Shown here in pieces: positions 25,563 to 37,061 of a DNA stretch of 43,735 nucleotides (its first letter is position 1; each line of letters opens with the position of its first letter). Source of the DNA: Lentisphaeraceae bacterium. GTDB taxonomy: Bacteria > Verrucomicrobiota > Lentisphaeria > Lentisphaerales > Lentisphaeraceae. The stretch spans positions 1 through 43,735 of the forward strand of contig JAJPOQ010000069.1 of the NCBI GenBank assembly GCA_021232515.1, written 5' to 3'. The position numbers and the translations under genes were made by a program. The notes beneath the pieces were generated by a model. It saw nothing but the letters and a program-made list of their open reading frames with translations, ran no database searches and was not told where the DNA came from.

Positions 25563-26080
25563 AAATGAAATTTTATTTAGTCTTGAGATATTTTTTAATT
25601 TCCTCGTTGATGTTTTATACATCATGTTCAACAGATGACGAAGAAATAAATGTCGACGACGACAAACATGCCGACTACTATGAGATGGATAGTTTTAATT
25701 ATAGAAACTTTGATTATTACAAATATAACAGAGTTGGCTTTGAACAGGCTTTGAGAACAAATGAAGAGCTCGAAGAGCACAAGCCAGAAGTGCTAGTTGA
25801 AGAGAAGGGGGGCTTGATTACTTTGAAGTTTGAGAATCACTCAAATACTTATAAGCACTACTTTTCTTGGTTTGAAATAACAGACTCTCATAAAAATGAA
25901 GTCTACGTTGACAATGAGTCCGGAGAGGATCATGAAAAGACTTTTCAAATAGAAGTATTCCCTGAAAACCCTTTTAGGAAAAGAATCCGAGTTCGTTGTT
26001 TTTGCCAAGTACACGGTGAGTTTATTGACTATATCGACCTGCCTTCACATGAAGAGAAGACAGTTATCGATGTAGATTAA
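25559..26080 (+). CDS. Hypothetical acidic lipoprotein
   Basis: A 173-residue protein of unknown function. The N-terminus (about 1-22) is a lipoprotein signal with C23 in YTSC; the Tyr at -3 makes the lipobox slightly off consensus. The mature part is very acidic at first (residues 25-38 are mostly Asp/Glu), then tyrosine-rich, and ends in strand-like segments with CFC (about 152-154), suggesting a beta-sandwich. It is translationally coupled to the phosphoesterase gene by a four-base overlap. Confidence 0.7.
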   Translation: MKMKFYLVLRYFLISSLMFYTSCSTDDEEINVDDDKHADYYEMDSFNYRNFDYYKYNRVGFEQALRTNEELEEHKPEVLVEEKGGLITLKFENHSNTYKHYFSWFEITDSHKNEVYVDNESGEDHEKTFQIEVFPENPFRKRIRVRCFCQVHGEFIDYIDLPSHEEKTVIDVD

Positions 26081-26084
26081 TTTT

Positions 26085-27194
<1,110 letters not shown>

Positions 27195-27211
27195 TTACGT
27201 AAATTTTCCTG

Positions 27212-27246
27212 AGATCTGGTTTTTATGGCTGCAAGTTGCCAGATCT
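27212..27246. promoter_or_regulatory. Hairpin in the tgt leader
   Basis: AGATCTGG (27212-27219) pairs perfectly with CCAGATCT (27239-27246) across a 19-base loop. On the minus strand the stem ends directly at the tgt ribosome site (CAGGAAAA), 17 bases before the tgt start. On the plus strand it is followed by a run of five T. It does not match the preQ1 riboswitch patterns I know. The role, tgt leader element or terminator of a plus-strand antisense transcript, is open. Confidence 0.45.
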
Positions 27247-27392
27247 TTTTCAAAAGTCCAATTCAATTAAAAAAGCAGTGTCGCTATTAATTTCTCCAAC
27301 GCAATGCATATGACAAGTGGAATTGATAGGACGAACATATATTATTAGGGGATAATTATAGATTTAGTTTGCTACCACCGAGGATTTATTAA

Positions 27393-29258
<1,866 letters not shown>

Positions 29259-29282
29259 ACTCATTCACTAAGAAATTCTTTT

Positions 29283-29314
29283 AAAGCCTCAGATTTTTTT
29301 TCTGGGGCTTTTTT
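29283..29314 (+). terminator. Rho-independent terminator after thiC
   Basis: AAAGCCTCAG (29283-29292) pairs with CTGGGGCTTT (29302-29311), 10 pairs including one G-U, with a loop made largely of T and a following T-run. It starts 25 bases after the thiC stop. Confidence 0.92.
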
Positions 29315-29516
29315 GTGGGTTTTATGAATGTATTTTGTTGTTTAGTTCTGTTTGGATTCTGTATGAAGCCTTTTGTTTTGACTGGGCTGTAAGCATTTTG
29401 TTGATAGTTGTTCGTTAAAAACTTAACAACGAAAAACCTTGGAATGTGTTTTTTGTTTTAGTAGTTTAAAAGTGACAGGTGGGAAAACGTTTAGTGGTAT
29501 AAGAGGAGTGAAAGCC

Positions 29517-30245
29517 ATGAAAAAGTTTACTGTCATCGAACTATTAATAGTTGCGGCTATTATTGCTATTCTAGCGTCAATCTTATTGCCTTCATTGCAC
29601 AAAGCTCGTGAAAAAGCGTTATTTGCAGTTTGTACTTCAAATAGAGGTCAAGTTTACAAAGCGATGTATATGGGAATGGATGATAATAAGGAAGTTACCC
29701 CTAGGTTTATTGGTTGGAACTACACCAATCCATCAGATCCTGATTGGTTTCAGGATGACTGGTCAGGTGCTGTTCATGGTCAAGGAGGTAAACTAGTCAA
29801 TGGTGTTGTAAACCGCTATATCGACTACTCAAAAATCTCAAGATGCCCAAGCCTGCCTAAAGGGACAGCTGGAGATAAAGTTTCTAGCAATGGCTACTTT
29901 GATTATAGTTACTTGCAGTCATTTGGTAATATTCAGATTTATAAACTACCCAGTACGATAACATGGTCTGGAGGTTCTCACTCTATGCCTTTGATTCTTG
30001 AAGAAGACCCTTTCTACATAAACGGTTCAAATAGAGAGTCTGGTTTTGGTAATAACGACTTCCTAGGTATGTGGCATGACTTTGGTAAGAAAGGGGGTTA
30101 TCTAGGAATTGATGGTAGTTCAGTGATCGTTTATAATAACGGCGTAAAGTTTCGCAGTAAGGAACTATACATGGATTATGGCGATAAAGTTGGTGTGGCT
30201 TTGTCCGACCACAAAGCCTTGGAAGATTGGCCTAGACCTTTTTAA
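29517..30245 (+). CDS. Pseudopilin-like protein with type IV N-methylation helix
   Basis: A 242-residue protein starting at the ATG at 29517, which has GGAG eight bases upstream; an upstream ATG (29439) is not supported. Residues 3-26 (KFTVIELLIVAAIIAILA) form the type IV pilin N-terminal helix with the conserved Glu five residues into the mature chain. The residue before the cleavage site is Lys rather than Gly, a variant common in Lentisphaerota-type prepilins. The rest is a globular extracytoplasmic domain with a late GIDG segment preceded by H, resembling the H-x9-DG pseudopilins of PVC bacteria. Such proteins are very numerous in these genomes; the role of this one is unknown. Its stop overlaps that of the convergent phosphatase. 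Confidence 0.85.
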   Translation: MKKFTVIELLIVAAIIAILASILLPSLHKAREKALFAVCTSNRGQVYKAMYMGMDDNKEVTPRFIGWNYTNPSDPDWFQDDWSGAVHGQGGKLVNGVVNRYIDYSKISRCPSLPKGTAGDKVSSNGYFDYSYLQSFGNIQIYKLPSTITWSGGSHSMPLILEEDPFYINGSNRESGFGNNDFLGMWHDFGKKGGYLGIDGSSVIVYNNGVKFRSKELYMDYGDKVGVALSDHKALEDWPRPF

Positions 30246-30961
30246 TAGTCGAATTGTTTCTTTTGTTTACTGCTAATTTGAACGATCTTGTCCTCTGGCA
30301 AGATCAGTGCCGACAGTTTTCCTCCGTAGCAGCAACCAGTATCTAAGCCACGAAAGTTTTTATAGCAAATACTTTCTTTTTTTGCCCAGTGACCAAAGAC
30401 GATAAATTTTCCTTTGAGGTTCTCCCGAGGGTAAGCTTTATACCAAGGAACACAGTCACTGTTTTTATCATCTTTAGTTTTACTGGAAATAGTCTGAGAG
30501 TTAAGATCGTAGTATCGACCAAACATCATTTTTTTAGGATTGGTCTTATAAAACTTTTTCTCAGCAGGGTTTAAGCAGCCGTGCACTGCAATGAAGTCAT
30601 GCCCCTCTATATAGTAGGGAAGAGACTCAAACCATTGGAGTATTTCAGCTTTGGAATAAGAAGAATGGGAAATGATCTTTTCAGCTTCGTCATACTTTTC
30701 ACTTTCTTCTTTGAGCCCTTGGTAAAAGCGCCAGTCGTGATTTCCCATAATAACGTCGACATTATTCTGAATCATATAATCAATGACTTGTGCGGATTTA
30801 GGCCCTTTGTGTACAAGGTCACCTAGAGAAATGAGTCTATCTGAATTGACATCGTACTTTACTTTTTCGAGTAGTGCTATGAATTCGTCATAACAGCCAT
30901 GTATGTCACCAATGAAAATGGTTCTTTGATTTTTCTCTAAGTCAGATTTACTCACGCTCAA
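30242..30961 (-). CDS. PPP-family metallophosphatase (Ser/Thr phosphatase/ApaH-like)
   Basis: A 239-residue cytoplasmic protein with the PPP motifs GDIHG (18-22), GDLVHKGP (47-54), GNHDW (73-77), VHG (about 124-126) and FGHW near the C-terminus. This group includes bacterial PrpA/PrpB protein phosphatases and ApaH diadenosine-tetraphosphate hydrolases. At about 240 residues it is nearer the small PrpA/Shewanella-type phosphatases than ApaH. The start is a TTG at 30961; a GTG two codons further in (30955) is better spaced from an AGG and may be the true start. Substrate unknown. Confidence 0.85.
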   Translation of the reverse strand: MSVSKSDLEKNQRTIFIGDIHGCYDEFIALLEKVKYDVNSDRLISLGDLVHKGPKSAQVIDYMIQNNVDVIMGNHDWRFYQGLKEESEKYDEAEKIISHSSYSKAEILQWFESLPYYIEGHDFIAVHGCLNPAEKKFYKTNPKKMMFGRYYDLNSQTISSKTKDDKNSDCVPWYKAYPRENLKGKFIVFGHWAKKESICYKNFRGLDTGCCYGGKLSALILPEDKIVQISSKQKKQFDY

Positions 30962-31028
30962 TGCCTATTAAAGTGAAGCCGGTAATTAATATCATTCTAA
31001 TAAAATTTCTATCAAACAAAAAGCAGAA

Positions 31029-34000
31029 ATGAGCGATCAAGTCAAAAAAGATATGTGGCAATTCAGAATCGATGTAGGCGGAACTTTTACGGACTATGTC
31101 GCATCTTCACCAAGTGGAGAGTGTATTACGGGTAAAATTCTATCTAGTGGAATTTATAAATCGACGGCAAATGTACTCTCAAATTCTATCCATGATGAAT
31201 CGCTTAACTCATACCCTAAAGACTTTTTTAAAGGTTTTAAGCTTCGAATACAGAATGATACATTTACGGTTGAGTCATTTAAGAATGGCAGTTTTGTCTT
31301 GGGCTCTAGTTTTAAAGAAATAGCAAACCAAAGCTATGAGATTTTTACCGGTGAAGAAGCTCCAGTTATGGCTATTCGTTTAGTTACACAGACCTCATTA
31401 GAAGATCCATTTCCGTCTATTGATTTGCGTTTAGGTACGACTCGAGGAACCAATGCTCTTCTAGAGAGAAAGGGTGCGAAAGTTGCATTGATCTGTACAA
31501 AAGGTTTTAAGGATGTCTGGACAATAGGAACTCAAGCTAGGCCAGATTTGTTTGCCTTAGAGATCCACAAACCTGAGCCACTAGTAAGTTTAGAAAATAC
31601 TTTTGAGGTAACTGAGAGAGTTTCTGCAAATGGAGAAATTCTTACAAAACTGGATGAAAATGAATTAAGTGATATTTGCCAAAAACTTAAAAGCTTAAGT
31701 ATCGATTCAGTCGCAGTTTGTTTATTGAACTCATATAAAAACTCTGAGCATGAGCTTAAAGTTTATGAAGCTTTACTTTCAAATGGACTTATGAATGTAT
31801 CGGTATCTTCTACAGTAAGTCCAACTATAAAATATTTAGATCGTGGCGATACCTGCATTGTAGATGCCTACCTTTCGCCAATTATCAGATCCTATGTATC
31901 CTCAATAAAAGCGTCACTCCCAGAAGCAAAATTGCGTTTGATAACTTCTTCGGGAGCTTTGGTTTCTGCAGAGAATTTTTCTGGGAAAGACTCACTTTTA
32001 AGTGGCCCTGCTGGAGGAGTGAATGGTTTTGTTCATGCAGCGAGAAGTGCCGGCTTTGAAAAATCGATCGGTTTTGATATGGGTGGAACTTCTACAGATG
32101 TTAAAAGATATGGCGGCGAATTTGAGTATCAGTATGAAACCGAAAAAGCAGGCGTGCGAGTTGTTACGCCCATGTATGCCATAGAGACAGTTGCTGCTGG
32201 CGGTGGTTCGATTTGTCGTTATGACGGTCAACGGTTTTTGGTCGGACCCGAAAGTGCTGGAGCAAATCCAGGACCAGCGTGTTATGGAAATGGTGGACCA
32301 TTAACAGTTACAGATATAAATCTTTTCTCAGGAAAGATAGATGCAGAAGCTTTTCCATTTCAGATGGATAAGTTTGCCGTAGAAGAAAAGCTAAAGGGAA
32401 TCCAAAAAGAGTTAAAGCTTAAAGAGGATATTTCTTTATCCTTACATGAAATTTCAGATGGCTTTACCAAGATTGCCGATTTTAAAATGGCAGAAGCTAT
32501 TAAAGAAATATCGGCATCAAAAGGTTATGAACCTGCAGATCATGCGATGGTTGCTTTTGGTGGCGCGGGGCCTCAACATGCTTGCTCTATCGCAGATATT
32601 TTAAATATCCCCAATATTCTGATTCACCCTTTTAGTGGTATTTTGAGTGCTTACGGAATCGGGATTACCAATATCCACTTTTTTGAAGAGAAGTCGATAC
32701 TAAAACTTCTTGATAAAGAGGGGCTGAGTGTTGCATCTGAAGAGATAGAAAAGTTAAAAGAGATAGTTAAGGCTAAGATGTTGGCGGAGGATATTCGAGA
32801 AGACTCTGTTACTTATGAGATCTATTATGACTTGAGATACACAGGTGAAAATGAGTGTCTGACGGTCGAGGCTGAAAATGCTAAAGAAAACTTTGAGAAA
32901 AAACATTTGCAGTTCTTTGGTTACAATCATGAATCTAGAGAGATCGAGCTTCATGCAGTTCGAGTAAAAGGTTTGGCTAAGGGGAGCTCAACTTCAGAAG
33001 AAGTAATAAAGCCCAGACGTGCGGCCAATTCCCAAGATAGAAGACAATCGCTCCATCTGAATGGTGAAACGTATGATGTCAAAGTGCGAGCTCGAGCAGA
33101 TTTGGAAATTGGTGACGAATTAGAAGGTCCAATTTTATTAACTGAAGGCCTGTCTAGTATAGTTGTTGAAAAGGGGTGGATGGCAAGAGTTGATAAACTT
33201 AATAATCTGATACTTTCTAAGCAACATACTTTAGTCGAAAAGTCAGCTTCAGAGATAATAACTAAAGATCCAATTCGCTTAGAGCTGTTTAATAATATTT
33301 TTACATCTATTGCCTATCAAATGGGTGAAGTTTTAAGAAGGATTTCTCTGTCAGTAAATATCAAAGAACGATTGGATTTTAGTTGTGCGGTTCTAGATAA
33401 GTCAGGCGATTTAATCGTAAATGCTCCACATATACCTGTTCATTTAGGTGCACTTTCAGACTGCGTTCGAGCTTTGATCGATAGCGATAAGGAACTCAAG
33501 TCTGGAGATGTATATCTTACAAATGACCCCGGTACAGGAGGTTCGCACTTACCTGATTTAACCGTTATCTCTCCGGTCTTTGATGTAGATGGAAAGGATG
33601 TTTTGTTTTTTACCGCCATACGAGCTCACCATTCAGAAATAGGCGGTATAAAGCCTGGTTCTTTTTGTCCTTTTGCAAAATGCTTAGAAGAAGAGGGCGT
33701 TATATTTCGAAACTTTATTCTTGCGGATAAAGCTGGCTTTAAAGAGCAAGAACTACGAAGAGCTTTGACAGATGCTAAGTGGCCTTCTAGATCGCCAAAT
33801 GAAAATGTGGCAGATTTAAAAGCTGCACAAGCAGCCGTGAACTTTGGAAATATGGAGCTTGTTAAGGTTCTGGAGTCATATGGGCAAGATCTTGTTTTAA
33901 CTTACATGGGCTTTATGAAACAGACTGCAGCAGACAAGACTTTGGAAAAGCTTCTATTATTTAAGGATTTAAATACTGTTGTAGAAGATGCTCTAGACGA

Positions 34001-34811
34001 TGGTTCAAAGTTAATGGTGAAACTTAGCTTTTCGAAAGAACGCTTGTTAATTGATTTTACTGGGACTGCCGAAGTTCATCCAAATACGATGAATGCAAAT
34101 AAGGCGATAGTTAAGAGTGCGATACTTTATGTGCTTCGGTGTATCATCGATGAAGATATACCTTTAAATGAAGGGGTGTTGCAGTGTGTTGACCTAGTAC
34201 TTCCTGAGTGTTTGTTGAATCCAGTTGGAGTCGGAGCAAGTAGTGAACGAGCCGCGGTATCTGCTGGCAATGTGGAACTGTCTCAGAAAGTTTGCGATTT
34301 ATTATTTAAAGGGTTCGGTGTTGTCGCCGGGGGACAGGGCACTATGAATAATGTCATTTTTGGAGATCAAAGCTTTGGATTCTATGAAACACTAGGCGGA
34401 GGCTGTGGTGCGACGCAAAACTTTCCAGGAGCTTCAGCAGTTCATTCACATATGACAAATACGCGATTGACAGATATAGAAGTTATCGAGAAAAACTATC
34501 CGGTTCTAATTAAAGAGTTTGGTATAAGGCGGAACTCTGGAGGTGAAGGACTTCACGATGGAGGAAATGGTTTGTATAGAGTTTACGAATTCCTTGCGGA
34601 TGTTGATTTATCTTTAATTACTCAAAGAAGAGTAACATCTCCTTATGCTCTCGATGGAGCAGGATCTGGCTCAAGTGGAAAGAATTTACTTCTGCGAAAT
34701 GGAGAAGTAAATTGGCAAACCTTGAGTTCAGTCTGTCAAGAAAAATGCAGTTTGGGGGATTGTTTGAAAGTTCTAACACCAGGCGGTGGAGGATTTGGCC
34801 GCAAAAGGTAG
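31029..34811 (+). CDS. 5-oxoprolinase, fused hydantoinase A/B subunits
   Basis: A 1260-residue single-chain enzyme: HyuA-like part (about 1-690) with the ATP-binding start DVGGTFTD (15-22) and later GFDMGGTSTD, then HyuB-like part (from about 747 to the end) starting DPIRLELFNN and containing TNDPGTGGSHLPDL. The order and length match eukaryotic-type ATP-dependent 5-oxoprolinase, which opens 5-oxo-L-proline to glutamate. Many bacteria encode the two halves separately or use PxpABC. An N-methylhydantoinase or acetophenone carboxylase-like activity is a less likely alternative. It stands alone with its own ribosome site region, upstream of the Enzyme I gene. Confidence 0.88.
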   Translation: MSDQVKKDMWQFRIDVGGTFTDYVASSPSGECITGKILSSGIYKSTANVLSNSIHDESLNSYPKDFFKGFKLRIQNDTFTVESFKNGSFVLGSSFKEIANQSYEIFTGEEAPVMAIRLVTQTSLEDPFPSIDLRLGTTRGTNALLERKGAKVALICTKGFKDVWTIGTQARPDLFALEIHKPEPLVSLENTFEVTERVSANGEILTKLDENELSDICQKLKSLSIDSVAVCLLNSYKNSEHELKVYEALLSNGLMNVSVSSTVSPTIKYLDRGDTCIVDAYLSPIIRSYVSSIKASLPEAKLRLITSSGALVSAENFSGKDSLLSGPAGGVNGFVHAARSAGFEKSIGFDMGGTSTDVKRYGGEFEYQYETEKAGVRVVTPMYAIETVAAGGGSICRYDGQRFLVGPESAGANPGPACYGNGGPLTVTDINLFSGKIDAEAFPFQMDKFAVEEKLKGIQKELKLKEDISLSLHEISDGFTKIADFKMAEAIKEISASKGYEPADHAMVAFGGAGPQHACSIADILNIPNILIHPFSGILSAYGIGITNIHFFEEKSILKLLDKEGLSVASEEIEKLKEIVKAKMLAEDIREDSVTYEIYYDLRYTGENECLTVEAENAKENFEKKHLQFFGYNHESREIELHAVRVKGLAKGSSTSEEVIKPRRAANSQDRRQSLHLNGETYDVKVRARADLEIGDELEGPILLTEGLSSIVVEKGWMARVDKLNNLILSKQHTLVEKSASEIITKDPIRLELFNNIFTSIAYQMGEVLRRISLSVNIKERLDFSCAVLDKSGDLIVNAPHIPVHLGALSDCVRALIDSDKELKSGDVYLTNDPGTGGSHLPDLTVISPVFDVDGKDVLFFTAIRAHHSEIGGIKPGSFCPFAKCLEEEGVIFRNFILADKAGFKEQELRRALTDAKWPSRSPNENVADLKAAQAAVNFGNMELVKVLESYGQDLVLTYMGFMKQTAADKTLEKLLLFKDLNTVVEDALDDGSKLMVKLSFSKERLLIDFTGTAEVHPNTMNANKAIVKSAILYVLRCIIDEDIPLNEGVLQCVDLVLPECLLNPVGVGASSERAAVSAGNVELSQKVCDLLFKGFGVVAGGQGTMNNVIFGDQSFGFYETLGGGCGATQNFPGASAVHSHMTNTRLTDIEVIEKNYPVLIKEFGIRRNSGGEGLHDGGNGLYRVYEFLADVDLSLITQRRVTSPYALDGAGSGSSGKNLLLRNGEVNWQTLSSVCQEKCSLGDCLKVLTPGGGGFGRKR

Positions 34812-34886
34812 CTTGAGCTATGGATTTCCTTAAAGAGAATTAGTAGGATGTTTCCATATTTTTCACGGGAGTTGTAAGAGGATAAA

Positions 34887-36926
34887 ATGAGCTTTTCAAA
34901 ACTAAATATTAGCATCCGTTGGAAAATGCTAGCAGGCTTCTTAGTTTCAGCTCTCATTCCTTGTATACTTTCGTACAAGAAAGTTGACAATTTAATTATA
35001 CTTTTAGTATCGCTTTCGGTAGCCTTATCTTTAGCGATATTTTCAATATATCGAGTGATGAATACAATCACTAAGATCCAAGAAAAATTCAATATATCTT
35101 TAGATCCAGAAAGTAATGAGCATGACGAACTCAGGCTTATTGATGAGTCTTTAACTCACTTTTCAGAATATATTGAACAAAGCCATCATATAGATTTAGA
35201 AAAAACTCATGATAATACTCATTCTGAGCTGGTGCTGGGACAAGCGTATCACGCTCATCTACAAACTGGAGAACCTGTAGCGGCCTATATATGGGAACTT
35301 CCTGTTCATCAGACGATGGAGCTTGTAAGTAGCGCAAAGTTAGCTGGAGATGAAGCTAAGATTGTCTTTAGCCGAGCTTTGTTAAATATTGAAAAAGATT
35401 TGTCAGTTTTAAAGAATTATCCGGATTTAGATGAAACTCATAAAGGGATAATTGATTTTCAGGTGGTGATTCTACAAGATCCATCTTTACTGCAAGAAGT
35501 TGAAAAACACTTGGCAAGGGGCGAAAATTTACTTTCCACCATTTCGAATATATTTGAAAAATATACCTCGCAGCTTGAACAACAAGACAATAATTACCTG
35601 AAAGAAAGAGTTGCTGACTTCCACGATTTAAAACAGCGCTTGTTTAGTGCAATTCACAAAGCTTCAGGGAAAACTACCGAGGATCGCTTCGCTGGGGCTA
35701 AAGGTAAGATTGCTATTTGTAAGCACGTTCTTCCTTCAGAAGTCATAGCCCTTTGTAATGCTGGTGTCGCGGGAATTATTTCCTTAGAAAATACAGCGTC
35801 TTCTCATGCACAGATCTTACTTTCTTCATTAAATGTGTCTTCACTGTCAAGTATTGATAATGTTGTTTTGGAGAATCTACAGGGACATAAGGTTTTACTA
35901 AATACAATGAAGGGCGAGTTGGTTATTGATCCGACACCAAAGACTGTGTCTGGTGTTTTGGATGACTACGCCAAGAGAAAGGCAGAAGTTATTACTGAGC
36001 CTATAACTCTTAAAAGCGGTGAAGACTTTAAAGTTGGTGTGACGATAAATAATCCACAAATTGAAATAACTCATGCGACTAGTAGCGCACCGGACTTTGT
36101 TGGCTTGTTTAGGACCGAGATGCATTTCTTAGGTCAAAAAGAATTACCAGATGAAGAAGCTTTGATTTCGACCTACCGACCATTAGTGGAAGCATTTAAG
36201 GACGATTTAGTTGTAGTCAGGATGCTTGACTTGGGCGGCGACAAAGTTAGTGGTTTTGAGCCAGTTTCCAGAAGTGAAGAAAATCCATGTATGGGACTGC
36301 GCTCTATGCGTTTGCTGTTGGAGTTTAAAGAACTTTTTAGGCTGCAACTTAGAGCTATTTTAAAAGTAAGTCGAAAAAATGTCTGTTTACTTTATCCGAT
36401 GGTTAGTGGTTGGCGTGAACTTGAACAGATAGATCAGTTTGTGAAGCAAACTGTTAAGGAGTTGAATGATGAAGGTGTTAAGGTTGAAGAACCCTTAAAA
36501 GGTATAATGGTCGAAGTTCCTTCAATTGTGACTCGCTTTGAAGACTACGTAGAGTTTTTTGATGTTTTTAATATTGGAACAAATGACTTAGTTCAGTATA
36601 GCTTAGCAGCAGATAGAAATAACAAACTTGTAGCGGACTACTATAAGTCTATTCACCCTTCGGTTTTGACTATGATTAAGAAAGTCGCAGATGAATGCCA
36701 CAAAAATGATAAGCGAGCCATTATTTGTGGACAGATGGGCAGCGACTTGAAATTGATTTCACTTGTAGTTGGCTTGGGGATTCGAAATATCAGTGTGAAT
36801 TGGCCACTTGTGAATCAACTTAAAAAGAAGGTTCAAAGCTTAGATTTAGTCGAGTGTCAAGAGATAGCGACGCGAGCACTTGAGTGTAAATCTATTGATG
36901 AAGTTGAAAAAGTATTGGATTTATAG
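34887..36926 (+). CDS. Membrane-anchored PTS Enzyme I homologue with HAMP-like linker
   Basis: A 679-residue protein. Residues 8-29 and 35-56 are two membrane helices separated by a few residues; the start NISIRWKMLAGFLVSALIP resembles sensor kinases and chemoreceptors. Residues about 57-97 look like a HAMP linker (ending DELRLIDESLTHF). From about 115 on it is a full Enzyme I: N-domain with the family helix YLKERVADFHDLKQRL (237-252), phosphohistidine H307 in SSHAQILL, then the PEP barrel with FRTEMHF (408-414), DLGGDK (448-453), MVEVP (541-545), NIGTNDL (562-568) and catalytic C614 in CGQMGSD. The catalytic residues look intact. It should phosphorylate HPr from PEP, at the membrane. No HPr or Enzyme II is nearby. 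Confidence 0.88.
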   Translation: MSFSKLNISIRWKMLAGFLVSALIPCILSYKKVDNLIILLVSLSVALSLAIFSIYRVMNTITKIQEKFNISLDPESNEHDELRLIDESLTHFSEYIEQSHHIDLEKTHDNTHSELVLGQAYHAHLQTGEPVAAYIWELPVHQTMELVSSAKLAGDEAKIVFSRALLNIEKDLSVLKNYPDLDETHKGIIDFQVVILQDPSLLQEVEKHLARGENLLSTISNIFEKYTSQLEQQDNNYLKERVADFHDLKQRLFSAIHKASGKTTEDRFAGAKGKIAICKHVLPSEVIALCNAGVAGIISLENTASSHAQILLSSLNVSSLSSIDNVVLENLQGHKVLLNTMKGELVIDPTPKTVSGVLDDYAKRKAEVITEPITLKSGEDFKVGVTINNPQIEITHATSSAPDFVGLFRTEMHFLGQKELPDEEALISTYRPLVEAFKDDLVVVRMLDLGGDKVSGFEPVSRSEENPCMGLRSMRLLLEFKELFRLQLRAILKVSRKNVCLLYPMVSGWRELEQIDQFVKQTVKELNDEGVKVEEPLKGIMVEVPSIVTRFEDYVEFFDVFNIGTNDLVQYSLAADRNNKLVADYYKSIHPSVLTMIKKVADECHKNDKRAIICGQMGSDLKLISLVVGLGIRNISVNWPLVNQLKKKVQSLDLVECQEIATRALECKSIDEVEKVLDL

Positions 36927-37061
36927 AAAGAAATTGTAAAAAAAATCAGTTTCTGACGTATACCATATGTGAGCTTTGATATAAAGTTCGTGTGTTGATG
37001 TGTAAGTTTAGGGCGTTTGAAGTGTATTGTATAACATCATGTAAAGTATTTAGGATTTTCA

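Noticed and set aside
27195..27392. TPP riboswitch upstream of thiC
   Set aside because: The conserved CUGAGA and ACCUGAUCUGG-type elements are not found in the right order; the CTGAGATCTGG seen at 27209-27219 is part of a simple hairpin.
29439..29516. Upstream ATG extending the pseudopilin by 26 residues
   Set aside because: It would put the pilin cleavage helix far from the N-terminus; the internal ATG has a better ribosome site.
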